DNA of 64,000 nucleotides from Chitinophaga niastensis (lineage in GTDB: Bacteria; Bacteroidota; Bacteroidia; Chitinophagales; Chitinophagaceae), in NCBI RefSeq assembly GCF_003014755.1, contig NZ_PYAW01000010.1, forward strand, positions 1 to 64,000. The letters are read 5' to 3'. The notes below the pieces were generated by a model. The model worked only from the letters and a program-made list of their open reading frames with translations. It was not told the origin of the DNA and did not search any database. Position 1 is the stretch's first letter. Each line of letters begins with the position of its first letter. This document shows positions 53,201 through 61,445 of this stretch, piece after piece. The translations under genes and the position numbers were made by a program.

Positions 53201-54261
53201 CCAGGTATTGTTCCTATTTCCTTTCGAAAAATCTTGTTCTTGTTAAAAGTGGTAATTTATGTAATGTAGTTAGCACAGGTCAGGTACCGGATATATGGAA
53301 TACCTATAAAATAGCTAACCCTCGTTCCGCTTTATTTTCAAATCTCCCAGCGGGTACCTACACGATAACCGCTAACAATTTTCAAATTATCTCCGGCCAG
53401 CCAAATCCAAGTACTTCTTTGAATTATGCTTTTTCAACTGAACCTACCGTAAACATACCTGCAGGATTCTTTTACCAGGGATTTGAAGATATTACGAATG
53501 CTGCCACCGATAATCCTTATGCAGGTAAGAAATATAACATCGGTAGTTATACGGTTCCCTTCAACATAGCTGATTCTCGGAGCTATAAAATTGATTATCG
53601 TTATTTGTCCGCAGGCAATTGGAATTATGTGTCTAAGCCATACACCAACAATATGGTGCTCAGTGATGGAGTTGGCATTGATGAAGTAAGAGTGTATCCG
53701 GTGGATGCTACCATAACTACTTATACCTATCTACCTCTAATAGGTATCACTTCTGAAACTGATGAAAATGGTCGGACAGTATTTAATGAGTATGATCCAC
53801 TGGGAAGACTGTGTTTTGTTAAAGATGAGCATAAAAATATTTTAAAGCGGATCTGTTACAATTATGCCGGGCAACCGGAAAATTGTGGCGGGCAATCCTA
53901 TAGCAATCTGGCTGTATCACAGACTTTTACCAAACAGGGTTGTGGACAAGGATTTACCCCAGGTACGGGAGTATATACCATTCCGGCAGGAACATATACC
54001 GCAGATGATTTCACCGCAGCCTACGCAATGGCAATGGCAGATATTTTAAAAAATGGACAAAATTATGTCAATCAAAATACGGCTTGCTCTTGTGTAGGTG
54101 TTGATCATGCTATCATCGGTGGTGTCTGCGAATTGGGTGTTCGGGAAGATTTCGTAGTGGCAGTCGATGGAGGAGCCAATTGTAAAAGCGCTTATTGGTA
54201 CCGGTATTCCGATGGTTCTCACGGACCCACTTATTTAGGCGGCTACGTCACCTGCCCTTGA
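50209..54261 (+). CDS. Large exported YD/SpvB-like protein with DUF5977-type tail
   Basis: The protein is 1350 aa from MKKQFYPFFIFLQLLLPI, a clear signal peptide; an upstream in-frame ATG at 50152 overlaps the previous gene but adds no better leader. It opens with PTGSASFNVPLF, the start of SpvB/TcdB-like and YD-repeat proteins. The body has many YD-type strands (YDPLGRLCFVKDE at ~1205). The C-terminus has ASTCSC-like Cys and the DUF5977 pattern (FTKQGCGQGFTPG, TAYAMAMADILKNGQNYVNQNTAC analogue). It probably forms the outer shell of the toxin complex with the next protein. Confidence 0.85.
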   Translation: MKKQFYPFFIFLQLLLPITAICQVDLPTGSASFNVPLFQYTDGNRLSSNISLDYTGGSGIKVDEIPTSTGLGWRLQAGGVIVRNTNGVPDDQIGGVYSGDRYSSGYLYPPYTNLLNPISPRGGFVPLIPYNWSSDYYKPDSSVMIDLEQDIFVFQYGGRTGSFIIASNGNILPLDNSKLKIEKLEKDMSADSIITRISGFVITDEVGIRYTFLAPETSKVISYERGAASTTTFNQTLINLQYKINNYSVITSWYLTEIYDPLSSNKITFSYADYNLDYLIGYSGAYALNIVGGTGQATTQSIQQRFSGKRKRITGIAFPGGKTNVLFKYFDTDLVDLPGEKALKQMVVLRDSIETTGYQFNYNYFFKDTLRAFNYSFAANELQYPRLCLNSIQKSGLYSILEPPYVFSYFTKYGYASMPARTSGGRDHFGYFNNDVQGQDYSTTDLAWNSTRALTLNTHRFAAVGPPVIGALKEVQYPAGGKLQFDYENNTAAFGASTVLSGGIRVRRTTQIDMVDTTKKIINDYRYVNVDSSSSGWGYETPLLLDTSSNYLVLPPSSTPYKPVNMSYNTASSAKLVITDDKKIKAADIAELLGFNVFICIAVAVVQNLFTPPPATTIQTIPSYQELSDHPSKYNLLPHMYSRVEVYQGSTANNIGKTVYEFTSPTDFPISVPLQQAPFSANQRCLPWVYGMLKRKLELNKNNNPSFETINNYNASISRLNSNGVGSIRWKAKQVLMCPEGLYNGYNGSVLLINDSYLPLVGRTELLSVTNKKYDSTGNFTQTVTTFTNDNINYYPKKITTTNSIGDTIQQRNYYTADYNSANIIAFKVMNDANMINIPISQETWKLSSTGQQLLDASISDFRPLCSGDLKVTQNLTFQNASPLPSSIAGTFDGTTLNRLPSYIKLQQALSFDSSSGRPVHILNPNAPEIGYQWGYNNEYVVAVVKNAHAAHIEKGVVGNVTNGIMSAVNNQTQTATITLSQPGNIYLQLVAPPTGEARYCSYFLSKNLVLVKSGNLCNVVSTGQVPDIWNTYKIANPRSALFSNLPAGTYTITANNFQIISGQPNPSTSLNYAFSTEPTVNIPAGFFYQGFEDITNAATDNPYAGKKYNIGSYTVPFNIADSRSYKIDYRYLSAGNWNYVSKPYTNNMVLSDGVGIDEVRVYPVDATITTYTYLPLIGITSETDENGRTVFNEYDPLGRLCFVKDEHKNILKRICYNYAGQPENCGGQSYSNLAVSQTFTKQGCGQGFTPGTGVYTIPAGTYTADDFTAAYAMAMADILKNGQNYVNQNTACSCVGVDHAIIGGVCELGVREDFVVAVDGGANCKSAYWYRYSDGSHGPTYLGGYVTCP

Positions 54262-54304
54262 CGATTTTAGGAACAATAATTTTTTAAATTATCCAATCAA
54301 TTTT

Positions 54305-57300
54305 ATGATTTCCCCGATAATAAAAAATATACTCGCAATTGGTATCTGTCTATTCTTTTATAAAATAATAGATGCACAGGTAATACCTTCTGCCACGACA
54401 CGTCCTGCTGCCAGCCCGGTACCCGTACCTGCTGCATATCAAAATCCTGGGATTAATTATGTGAGGACCTGGGTGTCCCAGGTGGCGATCACAGACCCGC
54501 TTATAGTTACGAACGCTTCAAGAACAGTGCAGGAAGTCAGTCAACAAACCCAATATACGGATGGACTTAACAGGCCCATTCAGACAGTCGTCAAGGGAGT
54601 TAGCAGCTCCGGGAAAGACCTGGTTTCATCTTCTGTTTATGATAGCTATGGGAGAACCCAGTACCGGTACTTACCTTATGCCCAGCAAAGCGGCAATAAT
54701 AATGATGGTAAATTTAAAATGGACCCCTTTAATAGCCAGCAGGGATTTTACCAGGATAATTTTTTAAGTCCCAGCAGTAAAGGTGAAAATATTTTTTATG
54801 CGCAAATTGAATATGAAGATGCGCCCTCTTCTACTGCAATAAGAAACTATAACCCTGGAAATACTTGGGCGAAGGAAGGAGGAAAAAAGCCCCAGGAACA
54901 ATACCTTATGGTTAATACGGTGGCTGATTCCGTGCGTGTATGGGATTTTCCTTCCAATGGGATTCCTGTAAGTACTAAAAGTTTTGATGCCGGGCAATTA
55001 TTTAAAAGCACCTATAAAGATGAAACAGGTGCCCAGGTGATTCAGTACGTAGATAAAAATTCACGGCTTGTATTAAAGAAAATACAGCTATCCGCCACTC
55101 CTGCGACTGGACAAACGGGATGGCTATGTACCTACTTTGTTTATGATGATTTAGGCAATCTACGCTGCGTTATTCCTCCCCTTGCAACGTATTTTGTAAA
55201 CGGTTATTGGAATACGGTTAATGTAGCCCCTGGATTATGTTCTCAATATAAATATGATGAAAGAGGTCGGAATATTGTAACAAAACCACCAGGCGCCGAT
55301 TCAATTGAAACGGTATATGATCCTTTAGATAGGCCGGTAATGCAGCGGGATGGCAATATGAAGGCGAAAAGCCAATGGATGCTTACCTTTTACGATGGAT
55401 TAAACCGACCATTAAGAACTGCCATTTATCAATCAGCGAATAACCGGGATGCCCTGCAAATACTTACGAATAGCGCTCCTCCAGGTACCTTTCCATTTAT
55501 AGCTCCTGCCTACCTTAGCGATCAATCCTTAATTTATTACGATGATAATTATGCTTTTCCAGGAGTACAGGCTGCTGTTACAACTGATTTTACCAAACCT
55601 CAAAGTGCGGCATCAAATGCGGAACCCAATTCAGCCATTAGCCACCGTACAGGAGGTCTGGTTACAGGCCTGCGGGTAAGAATAATAGGGACCAATCAAT
55701 GGCTTGCTGCGACCATCTACTATAATGACAAAGGAAGAAAAATTCAGGTAATAACGGATAATATTAATTCAGGTAAAGAGGTAAATACCTATTTATACGA
55801 TTTTACCGGTAAAGTGCTGAGCACTTATTTACGGCATACCAATCCGCACAGCGCAGTCACACCACAGACCACTATTCTTAAAACAATAATTTATGATCCT
55901 ACTGGTAAACCCTTTGAAATAGATATGACGGTAAATGACAGCTTACCTTCAAAAAGAATTTTAGCCTACTTAAATTATGATGAGGGTGGCGTTCTGAAAA
56001 CTAAAAGTATTGGCATAAACAACCAGGTTCCCATTGAGACCTTAAATTATGAATTTACGATCCAGGGCTGGCTAAAGAGTGTGAACAAAGATTATATAAA
56101 TACTTCTAATAGTACATCGAACTGGTTTGGCGAGGAACTTTCCTACGATTATGGATTTAATACAAACCAGTATAATGGCAGCATTGCCGGGGCAAAATGG
56201 AAAAGCCGTGGAGATGGTATTGCCAGGGCATTTGGTTACAGTTATGACAATGCTAACCGGCTTTTAAAAGCAGATTTTTCGCAGCAAAATCAGGGGAGCA
56301 TTAATTGGACGGTAGATAAGGTAGATTTTTCAGTCAGTAATCTGGCCTACGATGCTAATAGTAATATAACCGGCATGCTGCAGAAGGGCATGAAAGGGTT
56401 AGGTATCGCCGTAATTGATAGCCTTAAATACGGATATATACCTTATACCAATCAATTATTTTTTGTTACAGATAAGAAAAACGACCCTCAAAGCAAATTG
56501 GGAGATTTCAAAGAAATCGTAAACGACGAATCGCAGGATTATAACTATGATGCATCCGGGAATCTTGCTGTGGACATGAACAGATTAATGAGTCCCTTGC
56601 CTTATAATTACCTAAACCTATCAGATAGTATTACTGTGCTGGGCAAAGGATATATAGCATTCACCTATGATGCTGCTGGAAATAGATTGCGTAAAAAGGT
56701 AACAGACTTTTCAGGTGGCGGAAGTATTACAACTACAGATTATATTGGCGGGTTTGTTTATAAGAATGATAGTTTACAATACTTCGCTCATGATGAAGGG
56801 AGGGTAAGGGTTTTGTATGCCAGTGGCCAGCCTCCGGCACTCGTATACGATTACTTTATATCAGACCATTTGGATAATACTCGTATGGTGCTTACTGAGC
56901 AAACCAATACGGCTACCTATGCAGCCACTATGGAGACTGCTAATTCAGCAAAGGAAAATGCTTTATTTTCCAACATAGATAATACACGGACTGTGAAACC
57001 CGTTGGCTATCCAGTAGATAACACCACTTCTCCCAATGATTATGTGTCTAAACTAAATGCTACTGCCGGCACACAAAAAATTGGCCCTTCTATAGTCTTG
57101 CGGGTAATGGCAGGGGATACGATACAATTGGGCTCCAAAGCATTCTATAAGTCTACAGCTGCCAATATTTCCAGTTCAACCCCGGCAGACATGGTAACCG
57201 CTTTATTACAGGCTTTCACTTCCAGTACTGCGCCTGGAGATGGGGCGCATGGCAATGGGGCGGGGCCAGGATCTCCTATTACGAGTAATTTTACCAGTGT

Positions 57301-58669
57301 CAATTACCAACAGTTACAGAACAAAGATCCGTTACAAAATCAATCCACGAAACCCAAAGCCTATCTGAATTTTGTTGCTTTTGATGATTTATTGAATCTC
57401 GTAGATGAAAATAGTGGTGTAAAACAAGTGCAAGGTAACGCCAATGAGTTACAGACGCTTGCTACAGATAGAATGGTCATTAAAAAGGATGGATTCTTTT
57501 ATGTATACACCAGCAATGAAAGTATCCAGGACGTGTTTTTTGATAATATTGTTGTTGCACATAATAGCGGGCCGCTACTGGAAGAAACGCACTATTACCC
57601 GTTTGGCCTTTCGATGGCAGGGATCAGTTCAAAGGCTTTGAAAAATCCATATGCCGAGAATAAAAATAATTATAATGGCATTGAGCAAACAACGGAGATT
57701 GGACTTAATCAGTATGATGCCTTTTATCGCACTTTAGATCCGCAAATAGGTCGTTGGTGGCAAATGGACCCCTCTGGTAATACTTATCCTGGGGTTTCTC
57801 CTTATAACAGTAATTTTAATAACCCCATTTCTTTTACAGATCCTGATGGTAATGATCCTGGATGGACCTGGCTAGCATTTCAGCTTGGAATTGGGCAAAA
57901 TGGTAATGGTTCTATCCTCCTGGATGAGGTTGAAGTCTTTGGCCAAAACCTAGCTGGAAAAGGGCTTGTAGAAGGGGGAATACAACATTTTACTACCAAT
58001 GGGTTTAATCAAATTGCGAGTATAGGCGTAAAGGCAATGGCTCAACCAAATTTGTTTGAACGGATCATAAGCGTTGGCATTGAAAATTTCAAGCGAAATA
58101 TGATTGAAGGTGCTTCTACCACATTAAGTTTAGCGATAAGAGGAATTCAGAACTTTAATTATAGATTAGAAACAGGAACCACAACTCCACAAGTAATTTT
58201 TAATGATCTTTCGGAAAATCCTCTGAGTGCCGTTACTGGCATTGCAGGAGTTGAAGGTGTCCTTGGAGATGCTGCGATTGAAGAGCTATCAATGGTTGCG
58301 AGAGAGGCAGAGGAATTAAACACTGTTAAAGGTATAAAGCCCTATGAAGTTGGACTATTTAAAGACCTAAAGGCAAGGGAATTAACTTATGACGACCTGG
58401 CGGTACACCACCTTGTACAAAAAAAACCAGCTCCTAATGCATTCCCTGGGTATGATGAGAATTTGGCACCTTCGATAGCTTTGCCTACTCGCGAACATTT
58501 AAAGATACCTAACTTTAAGGGAACAGGAGGAGCCGGGACTGCGAGGCAGCAATTGGCACATGATCTTTGGAATCTAAGGAAATATACAAATGCTCCACTT
58601 TCAAGTCAGTTCGAAATACTAAATTTGAACAAAAGAATGTATGGAAAAATATTAGAAAAAATTAAATAA
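54305..58669 (+). CDS. RHS/YD-repeat polymorphic toxin (DUF6443-type) with candidate HNH-like C-terminus
   Basis: This 1454-aa protein has a signal peptide (to DAQ), an N-terminal DUF6443-like domain, YD repeats, and the RHS core end DPQIGRWWQMDPSG and NFNNPISFTDPDGND near residues 1150-1180. After it comes a variable ~270-residue tail. Its last ~80 residues hold VHHLVQKKP, then a GYDENLAPSIALPTREH segment, then GTGGAGTARQQLAHDLW, with conserved-looking His and Asp/Asn as in HNH/endonuclease VII-type toxins. The next gene, seven bases downstream, is a likely immunity gene. Nuclease activity is inferred. Confidence 0.85.
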   Translation: MISPIIKNILAIGICLFFYKIIDAQVIPSATTRPAASPVPVPAAYQNPGINYVRTWVSQVAITDPLIVTNASRTVQEVSQQTQYTDGLNRPIQTVVKGVSSSGKDLVSSSVYDSYGRTQYRYLPYAQQSGNNNDGKFKMDPFNSQQGFYQDNFLSPSSKGENIFYAQIEYEDAPSSTAIRNYNPGNTWAKEGGKKPQEQYLMVNTVADSVRVWDFPSNGIPVSTKSFDAGQLFKSTYKDETGAQVIQYVDKNSRLVLKKIQLSATPATGQTGWLCTYFVYDDLGNLRCVIPPLATYFVNGYWNTVNVAPGLCSQYKYDERGRNIVTKPPGADSIETVYDPLDRPVMQRDGNMKAKSQWMLTFYDGLNRPLRTAIYQSANNRDALQILTNSAPPGTFPFIAPAYLSDQSLIYYDDNYAFPGVQAAVTTDFTKPQSAASNAEPNSAISHRTGGLVTGLRVRIIGTNQWLAATIYYNDKGRKIQVITDNINSGKEVNTYLYDFTGKVLSTYLRHTNPHSAVTPQTTILKTIIYDPTGKPFEIDMTVNDSLPSKRILAYLNYDEGGVLKTKSIGINNQVPIETLNYEFTIQGWLKSVNKDYINTSNSTSNWFGEELSYDYGFNTNQYNGSIAGAKWKSRGDGIARAFGYSYDNANRLLKADFSQQNQGSINWTVDKVDFSVSNLAYDANSNITGMLQKGMKGLGIAVIDSLKYGYIPYTNQLFFVTDKKNDPQSKLGDFKEIVNDESQDYNYDASGNLAVDMNRLMSPLPYNYLNLSDSITVLGKGYIAFTYDAAGNRLRKKVTDFSGGGSITTTDYIGGFVYKNDSLQYFAHDEGRVRVLYASGQPPALVYDYFISDHLDNTRMVLTEQTNTATYAATMETANSAKENALFSNIDNTRTVKPVGYPVDNTTSPNDYVSKLNATAGTQKIGPSIVLRVMAGDTIQLGSKAFYKSTAANISSSTPADMVTALLQAFTSSTAPGDGAHGNGAGPGSPITSNFTSVNYQQLQNKDPLQNQSTKPKAYLNFVAFDDLLNLVDENSGVKQVQGNANELQTLATDRMVIKKDGFFYVYTSNESIQDVFFDNIVVAHNSGPLLEETHYYPFGLSMAGISSKALKNPYAENKNNYNGIEQTTEIGLNQYDAFYRTLDPQIGRWWQMDPSGNTYPGVSPYNSNFNNPISFTDPDGNDPGWTWLAFQLGIGQNGNGSILLDEVEVFGQNLAGKGLVEGGIQHFTTNGFNQIASIGVKAMAQPNLFERIISVGIENFKRNMIEGASTTLSLAIRGIQNFNYRLETGTTTPQVIFNDLSENPLSAVTGIAGVEGVLGDAAIEELSMVAREAEELNTVKGIKPYEVGLFKDLKARELTYDDLAVHHLVQKKPAPNAFPGYDENLAPSIALPTREHLKIPNFKGTGGAGTARQQLAHDLWNLRKYTNAPLSSQFEILNLNKRMYGKILEKIK

Positions 58670-58675
58670 TAAAAT

Positions 58676-59023
58676 ATGAATAAGGAAGAATTCGTTGATA
58701 TCATTAGATTACGCTCAATAGAAAGAACTATTTCTGGGGTGAAAGAAAACTTGTTGGACCCTCCTGGCCGGTCTCCTGCAAAGGATACAATTGAAGAATC
58801 TAATTGGTTCAATAATTTGGACAGCGCGAATCAAGAGTTTGTGACTAGGATAATAAGAAGATCAGTTGAGGCAGGAGTTTTCACATTTCTATGTCTATTG
58901 GATGGGGTCATGGCAATAGAGAATGGTCCTAATAAAGGGGTACTCAAACTGATCTATGAGAAAGATGGTCAGAAAACTATATTAAGTGATCAAACCGGTG
59001 ATTTTCTACATGAGCTTATTTAA
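58676..59023 (+). CDS. Likely immunity protein for the RHS toxin
   Basis: This 115-aa acidic protein has two helices and a strand pair (EAGVFTFLCLLDGVMAIE, LKLIYEKDGQKTILSD). Similar small proteins follow polymorphic toxins in many bacteria. It starts seven bases after the toxin stop, which is the usual toxin-immunity spacing. It should bind and block the C-terminal tail of the preceding protein in the cytoplasm. Confidence 0.72.
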   Translation: MNKEEFVDIIRLRSIERTISGVKENLLDPPGRSPAKDTIEESNWFNNLDSANQEFVTRIIRRSVEAGVFTFLCLLDGVMAIENGPNKGVLKLIYEKDGQKTILSDQTGDFLHELI

Positions 59024-59032
59024 GTCTGATAT

Positions 59033-59137
59033 ATGGTTGGGAATAATCTAAAGGAAATCAAGGAACCTAAAATTAATTTCTACTTTCTGTTAGTTATTGC
59101 TGCCATTATATTTAATTCACTGCAACATTTAGCTTGA
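59033..59137 (+). CDS. Possible 34-aa single-helix membrane peptide
   Basis: ATG at 59033 opens a 34-codon frame with a basic/acidic N-terminus (KEIKEPK) and one hydrophobic helix (FYFLLVIAAIIF). It could be a small membrane protein or the remnant of an immunity gene. Too short to call with confidence. Confidence 0.3.
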   Translation: MVGNNLKEIKEPKINFYFLLVIAAIIFNSLQHLA

Positions 59138-59147
59138 GATTTAGGCT

Positions 59148-59615
59148 ATGGCAAATCAAGAGATAATAAAAAAAAACTATCGTGATGCTGTAGCAGGGAT
59201 AATGGAGGAATGGTTAATAAGCAAACATACCAAATGGTATGAATATATAACCAGACTTTCTAATAAATTGCAAACCACATATCTGATTGTTGTTTTGGAT
59301 AACCAGATTTTCAATGGTGGCTTTCAACAATATTATGTAAACGGATATGGCCAATTTACAACTGAAACAATCCGCGCCCTAATTGCTATTGGTGCTAATC
59401 GAAAAGCAACGCTGTTGGAGAAAGCATATAAATTAGTAAATAAGGATAATGATTCGGATGTTGTTTTTAGAAAGCGGATATTAAATAAGGAAATTAGTAC
59501 CTTATTTAATGATGACGTTTTATTTAAATCCTTAGACGATCTCGATGACCAGTACTATGATGATGAAAAAGAAAATATAGAAGAGCTATTGGGAGGTTAT
59601 TTGAAAGCATATTAA
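59148..59615 (+). CDS. DMP19/DUF4375-like protein (orphan immunity candidate)
   Basis: This 155-aa acidic protein has the NGGFQQYYVNGYGQ motif (~residues 58-71) of DUF4375/DMP19-type proteins, followed by helices. DMP19 is a DNA-mimic protein, and relatives occur as immunity proteins in toxin loci. No matching toxin tail lies next to it, so it is probably an orphan immunity gene kept from an earlier toxin tip. Confidence 0.72.
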   Translation: MANQEIIKKNYRDAVAGIMEEWLISKHTKWYEYITRLSNKLQTTYLIVVLDNQIFNGGFQQYYVNGYGQFTTETIRALIAIGANRKATLLEKAYKLVNKDNDSDVVFRKRILNKEISTLFNDDVLFKSLDDLDDQYYDDEKENIEELLGGYLKAY

Positions 59616-59773
59616 TTAATCCATTTAGATGAATATTGTTGAATTAATGGGCGTTTGAAGAGTGCCCCCGCTAGGCGAAGAACTAACCAAAACCCCTAAC
59701 CTTGCGAAGTTGAAAAGATCTGAACTTCTATGGTCCTAAACAGCTAGATATTTTGCAGGCATATTTTTTCTAG

Positions 59774-60049
59774 GAGGAATTTCAGTACTTAAGCTGTAAA
59801 ATCCTGGAAAATTTCTTTGTAAAAAAGTATTGGGATGAATCAGATATTCTATTTTATCTACATTTTGAGGATGGCACAGCCATAAGGCAAATTGAGATTT
59901 CTCCCAATTGGAAACGATATCTCTCTACTGAAAACCCCACCGAAGGTGATTCTATGTAATGCGACCAGTCTTTGGATGAACTTGATCTGGAAGACAAATA
60001 TTTTATAACTGAAGAAGATTTTGAATTAATCTGGAATAATAGAAAGTAA
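59774..60049 (+). pseudogene. Decayed small gene with in-frame stop
   Basis: One frame is open from 59774 to the TAA at 60047-60049 apart from a single TAA at 59957-59959. The translation has clear protein character on both sides of that stop (FYLHFEDGTAIRQIEIS before, TEEDFELIWNNRK after). No in-frame ATG opens it, so the 5' end is lost. It ends where the macro-domain gene begins, sharing one base. Its small acidic shape fits an immunity-gene remnant. Confidence 0.6.
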
Positions 60050-60504
60050 TGACTACTTATATAGAGTTTGGAGATATTTTTAACTTGCCGCATGTTAAAA
60101 ATTATGCACATGGTTGTAATTGCACAGGGGCAATGGGCAAAGGTATAGCTATTCAGTTTAAAGGTCGGTTTCCTGAAATGTATAAGCAATATAAGGAACT
60201 ATGTAGGAATGAAACATTTAAAATAGGCGAGGTATTCTTGTTTGACTATGGAGCAGGGTATGTATTTAATTTAGGCACACAATTAACCTGGAAAACTAAA
60301 GCAGAACTGAAATCAGTTAAGTCTGCTTTGCAGAAGATGCTTGGAATAGCAGAAGAATTGAAGATTAAAGAAATTGCTTTGCCTAAAATTGGAGCAGGCT
60401 TAGGTGGCTTAAATTGGGATGAAGTAAAAACAGCCATAAATGAAATCTCAAGCCACTTCCCGGAGATAGATTTATTTATAGTAGAGAATTATAAACCAGG
60501 ATAA
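60049..60504 (+). CDS. Macro-domain protein (DarG/TARG1-like ADP-ribose hydrolase fold)
   Basis: This 151-aa single macro domain has HGCNCTGAMGKGIAIQFK (~21-38), ALPKIGAGLGGLNWDEV (~109-125) and a closing IFIVEN strand. The NxxGxMGKGIA loop resembles DarG, which removes ADP-ribose from DNA, more than general MacroD enzymes. No DarT-like transferase is next to it. The start overlaps the decayed gene's stop, so it may be an immunity or defence gene against an ADP-ribosylating toxin. An RNA or protein target is equally possible. Confidence 0.85.
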   Translation: MTTYIEFGDIFNLPHVKNYAHGCNCTGAMGKGIAIQFKGRFPEMYKQYKELCRNETFKIGEVFLFDYGAGYVFNLGTQLTWKTKAELKSVKSALQKMLGIAEELKIKEIALPKIGAGLGGLNWDEVKTAINEISSHFPEIDLFIVENYKPG

Positions 60505-60649
60505 ATATAAATAGCAATAAATCAATAATTCCAATAATAATTACTAATTCCAAAACAAGCAAAGCAGATGACCAGTATTTAAAAGGATTTACAAAATCTA
60601 CAATTATCAAACAGGGCATCAAAAATTCCCTTGGGTTTTATGCCACGAA

Positions 60650-60997
60650 TCAATTCATATCGAGTCTTTTCTGCAATACTTTATTTAACTTTTCCAACTC
60701 TTCAATAAGGTTATCTTTTCTTTTTACAGTTAACTTTAATTCTTCAAACTCCTTTTTCAATGATGAAATATCATTATTCACTAACCCCTTCAATGGTTGT
60801 TCTTCAAAGTAATACTGCAATAGATTCGTTTTCAGGAAAACAGAAATTTTAATCAATTGTACAGTGTCTAGCGATTCTCTTTTGTATATATCATATACTG
60901 TTGTCGCACCAACATTAATACCATTTGCCAGGTCTTTAGTTTTTATCCCAAGTCTTTGAACAGTTTCATGAATAATTTGCCCTATATGAATTTTCAT
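60650..60997 (-). CDS. XRE-family HTH regulator with coiled-coil tail
   Basis: This 115-aa protein has a Cro/C1-type helix-turn-helix (IKTKDLANGINVGATTVYDIYKRESLDT, residues ~18-45) and a charged coiled-coil C-terminus (LKKEFEELKLTVKRKDNLIEELEKL). This layout is common in Bacteroidota regulators. It runs opposite to the genes around it. The target is unknown; the toxin operon or the kinase region are the nearest candidates. Confidence 0.82.
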   Translation of the reverse strand: MKIHIGQIIHETVQRLGIKTKDLANGINVGATTVYDIYKRESLDTVQLIKISVFLKTNLLQYYFEEQPLKGLVNNDISSLKKEFEELKLTVKRKDNLIEELEKLNKVLQKRLDMN

Positions 60998-61167
60998 ATT
61001 GCAAAATATTTGAAAATTCGTTGTAAATCATCAGATTGCATTATGGTAATTCCGTATTATTTTACACTTTTATTGAATTTTATTACAATTTTTTTGTAAT
61101 TTTGATATTTTGTTTTAATTTTGATCTCAAATAATATCAAAAATAATGGTAACACGCAAAACTTAGT

Positions 61168-61175
61168 ATATTTGC
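61168..61175 (+). promoter_or_regulatory. Bacteroidota-type -7 promoter element
   Basis: TATATTTG matches TAnnTTTG fully. Transcription should start near 61182, 264 bases before the kinase start, and covers the structured RNA at 61179-61370. No good -33 box is visible at the expected distance. Confidence 0.55.
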
Positions 61176-61178
61176 GCT

Positions 61179-61370
61179 TCTTCAAAATTATTTGAAGCCT
61201 TTGCTTAAATTCTTGTCATTGAAAACTGGTAATTTTTAAAATGGGACAAGAGGTTAGGTTAAGGCCCATGCAATACTGCGTGGGTCCTCCTGCCTGTCCC
61301 ATGGGTATACCAGTACCTCAATGACGGTGGGATGTGACCTGCGCATTTTTTGTTAACCACATCCCCTTTT
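61179..61370 (+). ncRNA. Candidate structured RNA (rod-like, 6S-like?) with own promoter and terminator
   Basis: The plus strand folds into a short 5' hairpin (61179-61185/61190-61196), then a long rod built from four stacked stems: 61215-61222/61318-61325, 61225-61231/61308-61314, 61241-61248/61295-61302 and 61263-61272/61277-61286 (with two G-U pairs). An asymmetric internal loop lies between the second and third stems. A terminator-type hairpin (61329-61336/61358-61365) with CTTTT follows. Size (~190 nt) and rod with central loop recall 6S RNA, but no family match is claimed. It could instead be a cis-acting leader of the kinase gene. Confidence 0.55.
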
Positions 61371-61445
61371 CATATACATTTTATCTCAATGTGCGATCAT
61401 TTCATATGATCCAAATTTCTATTGTCTAATCACAAAAATTAACTT

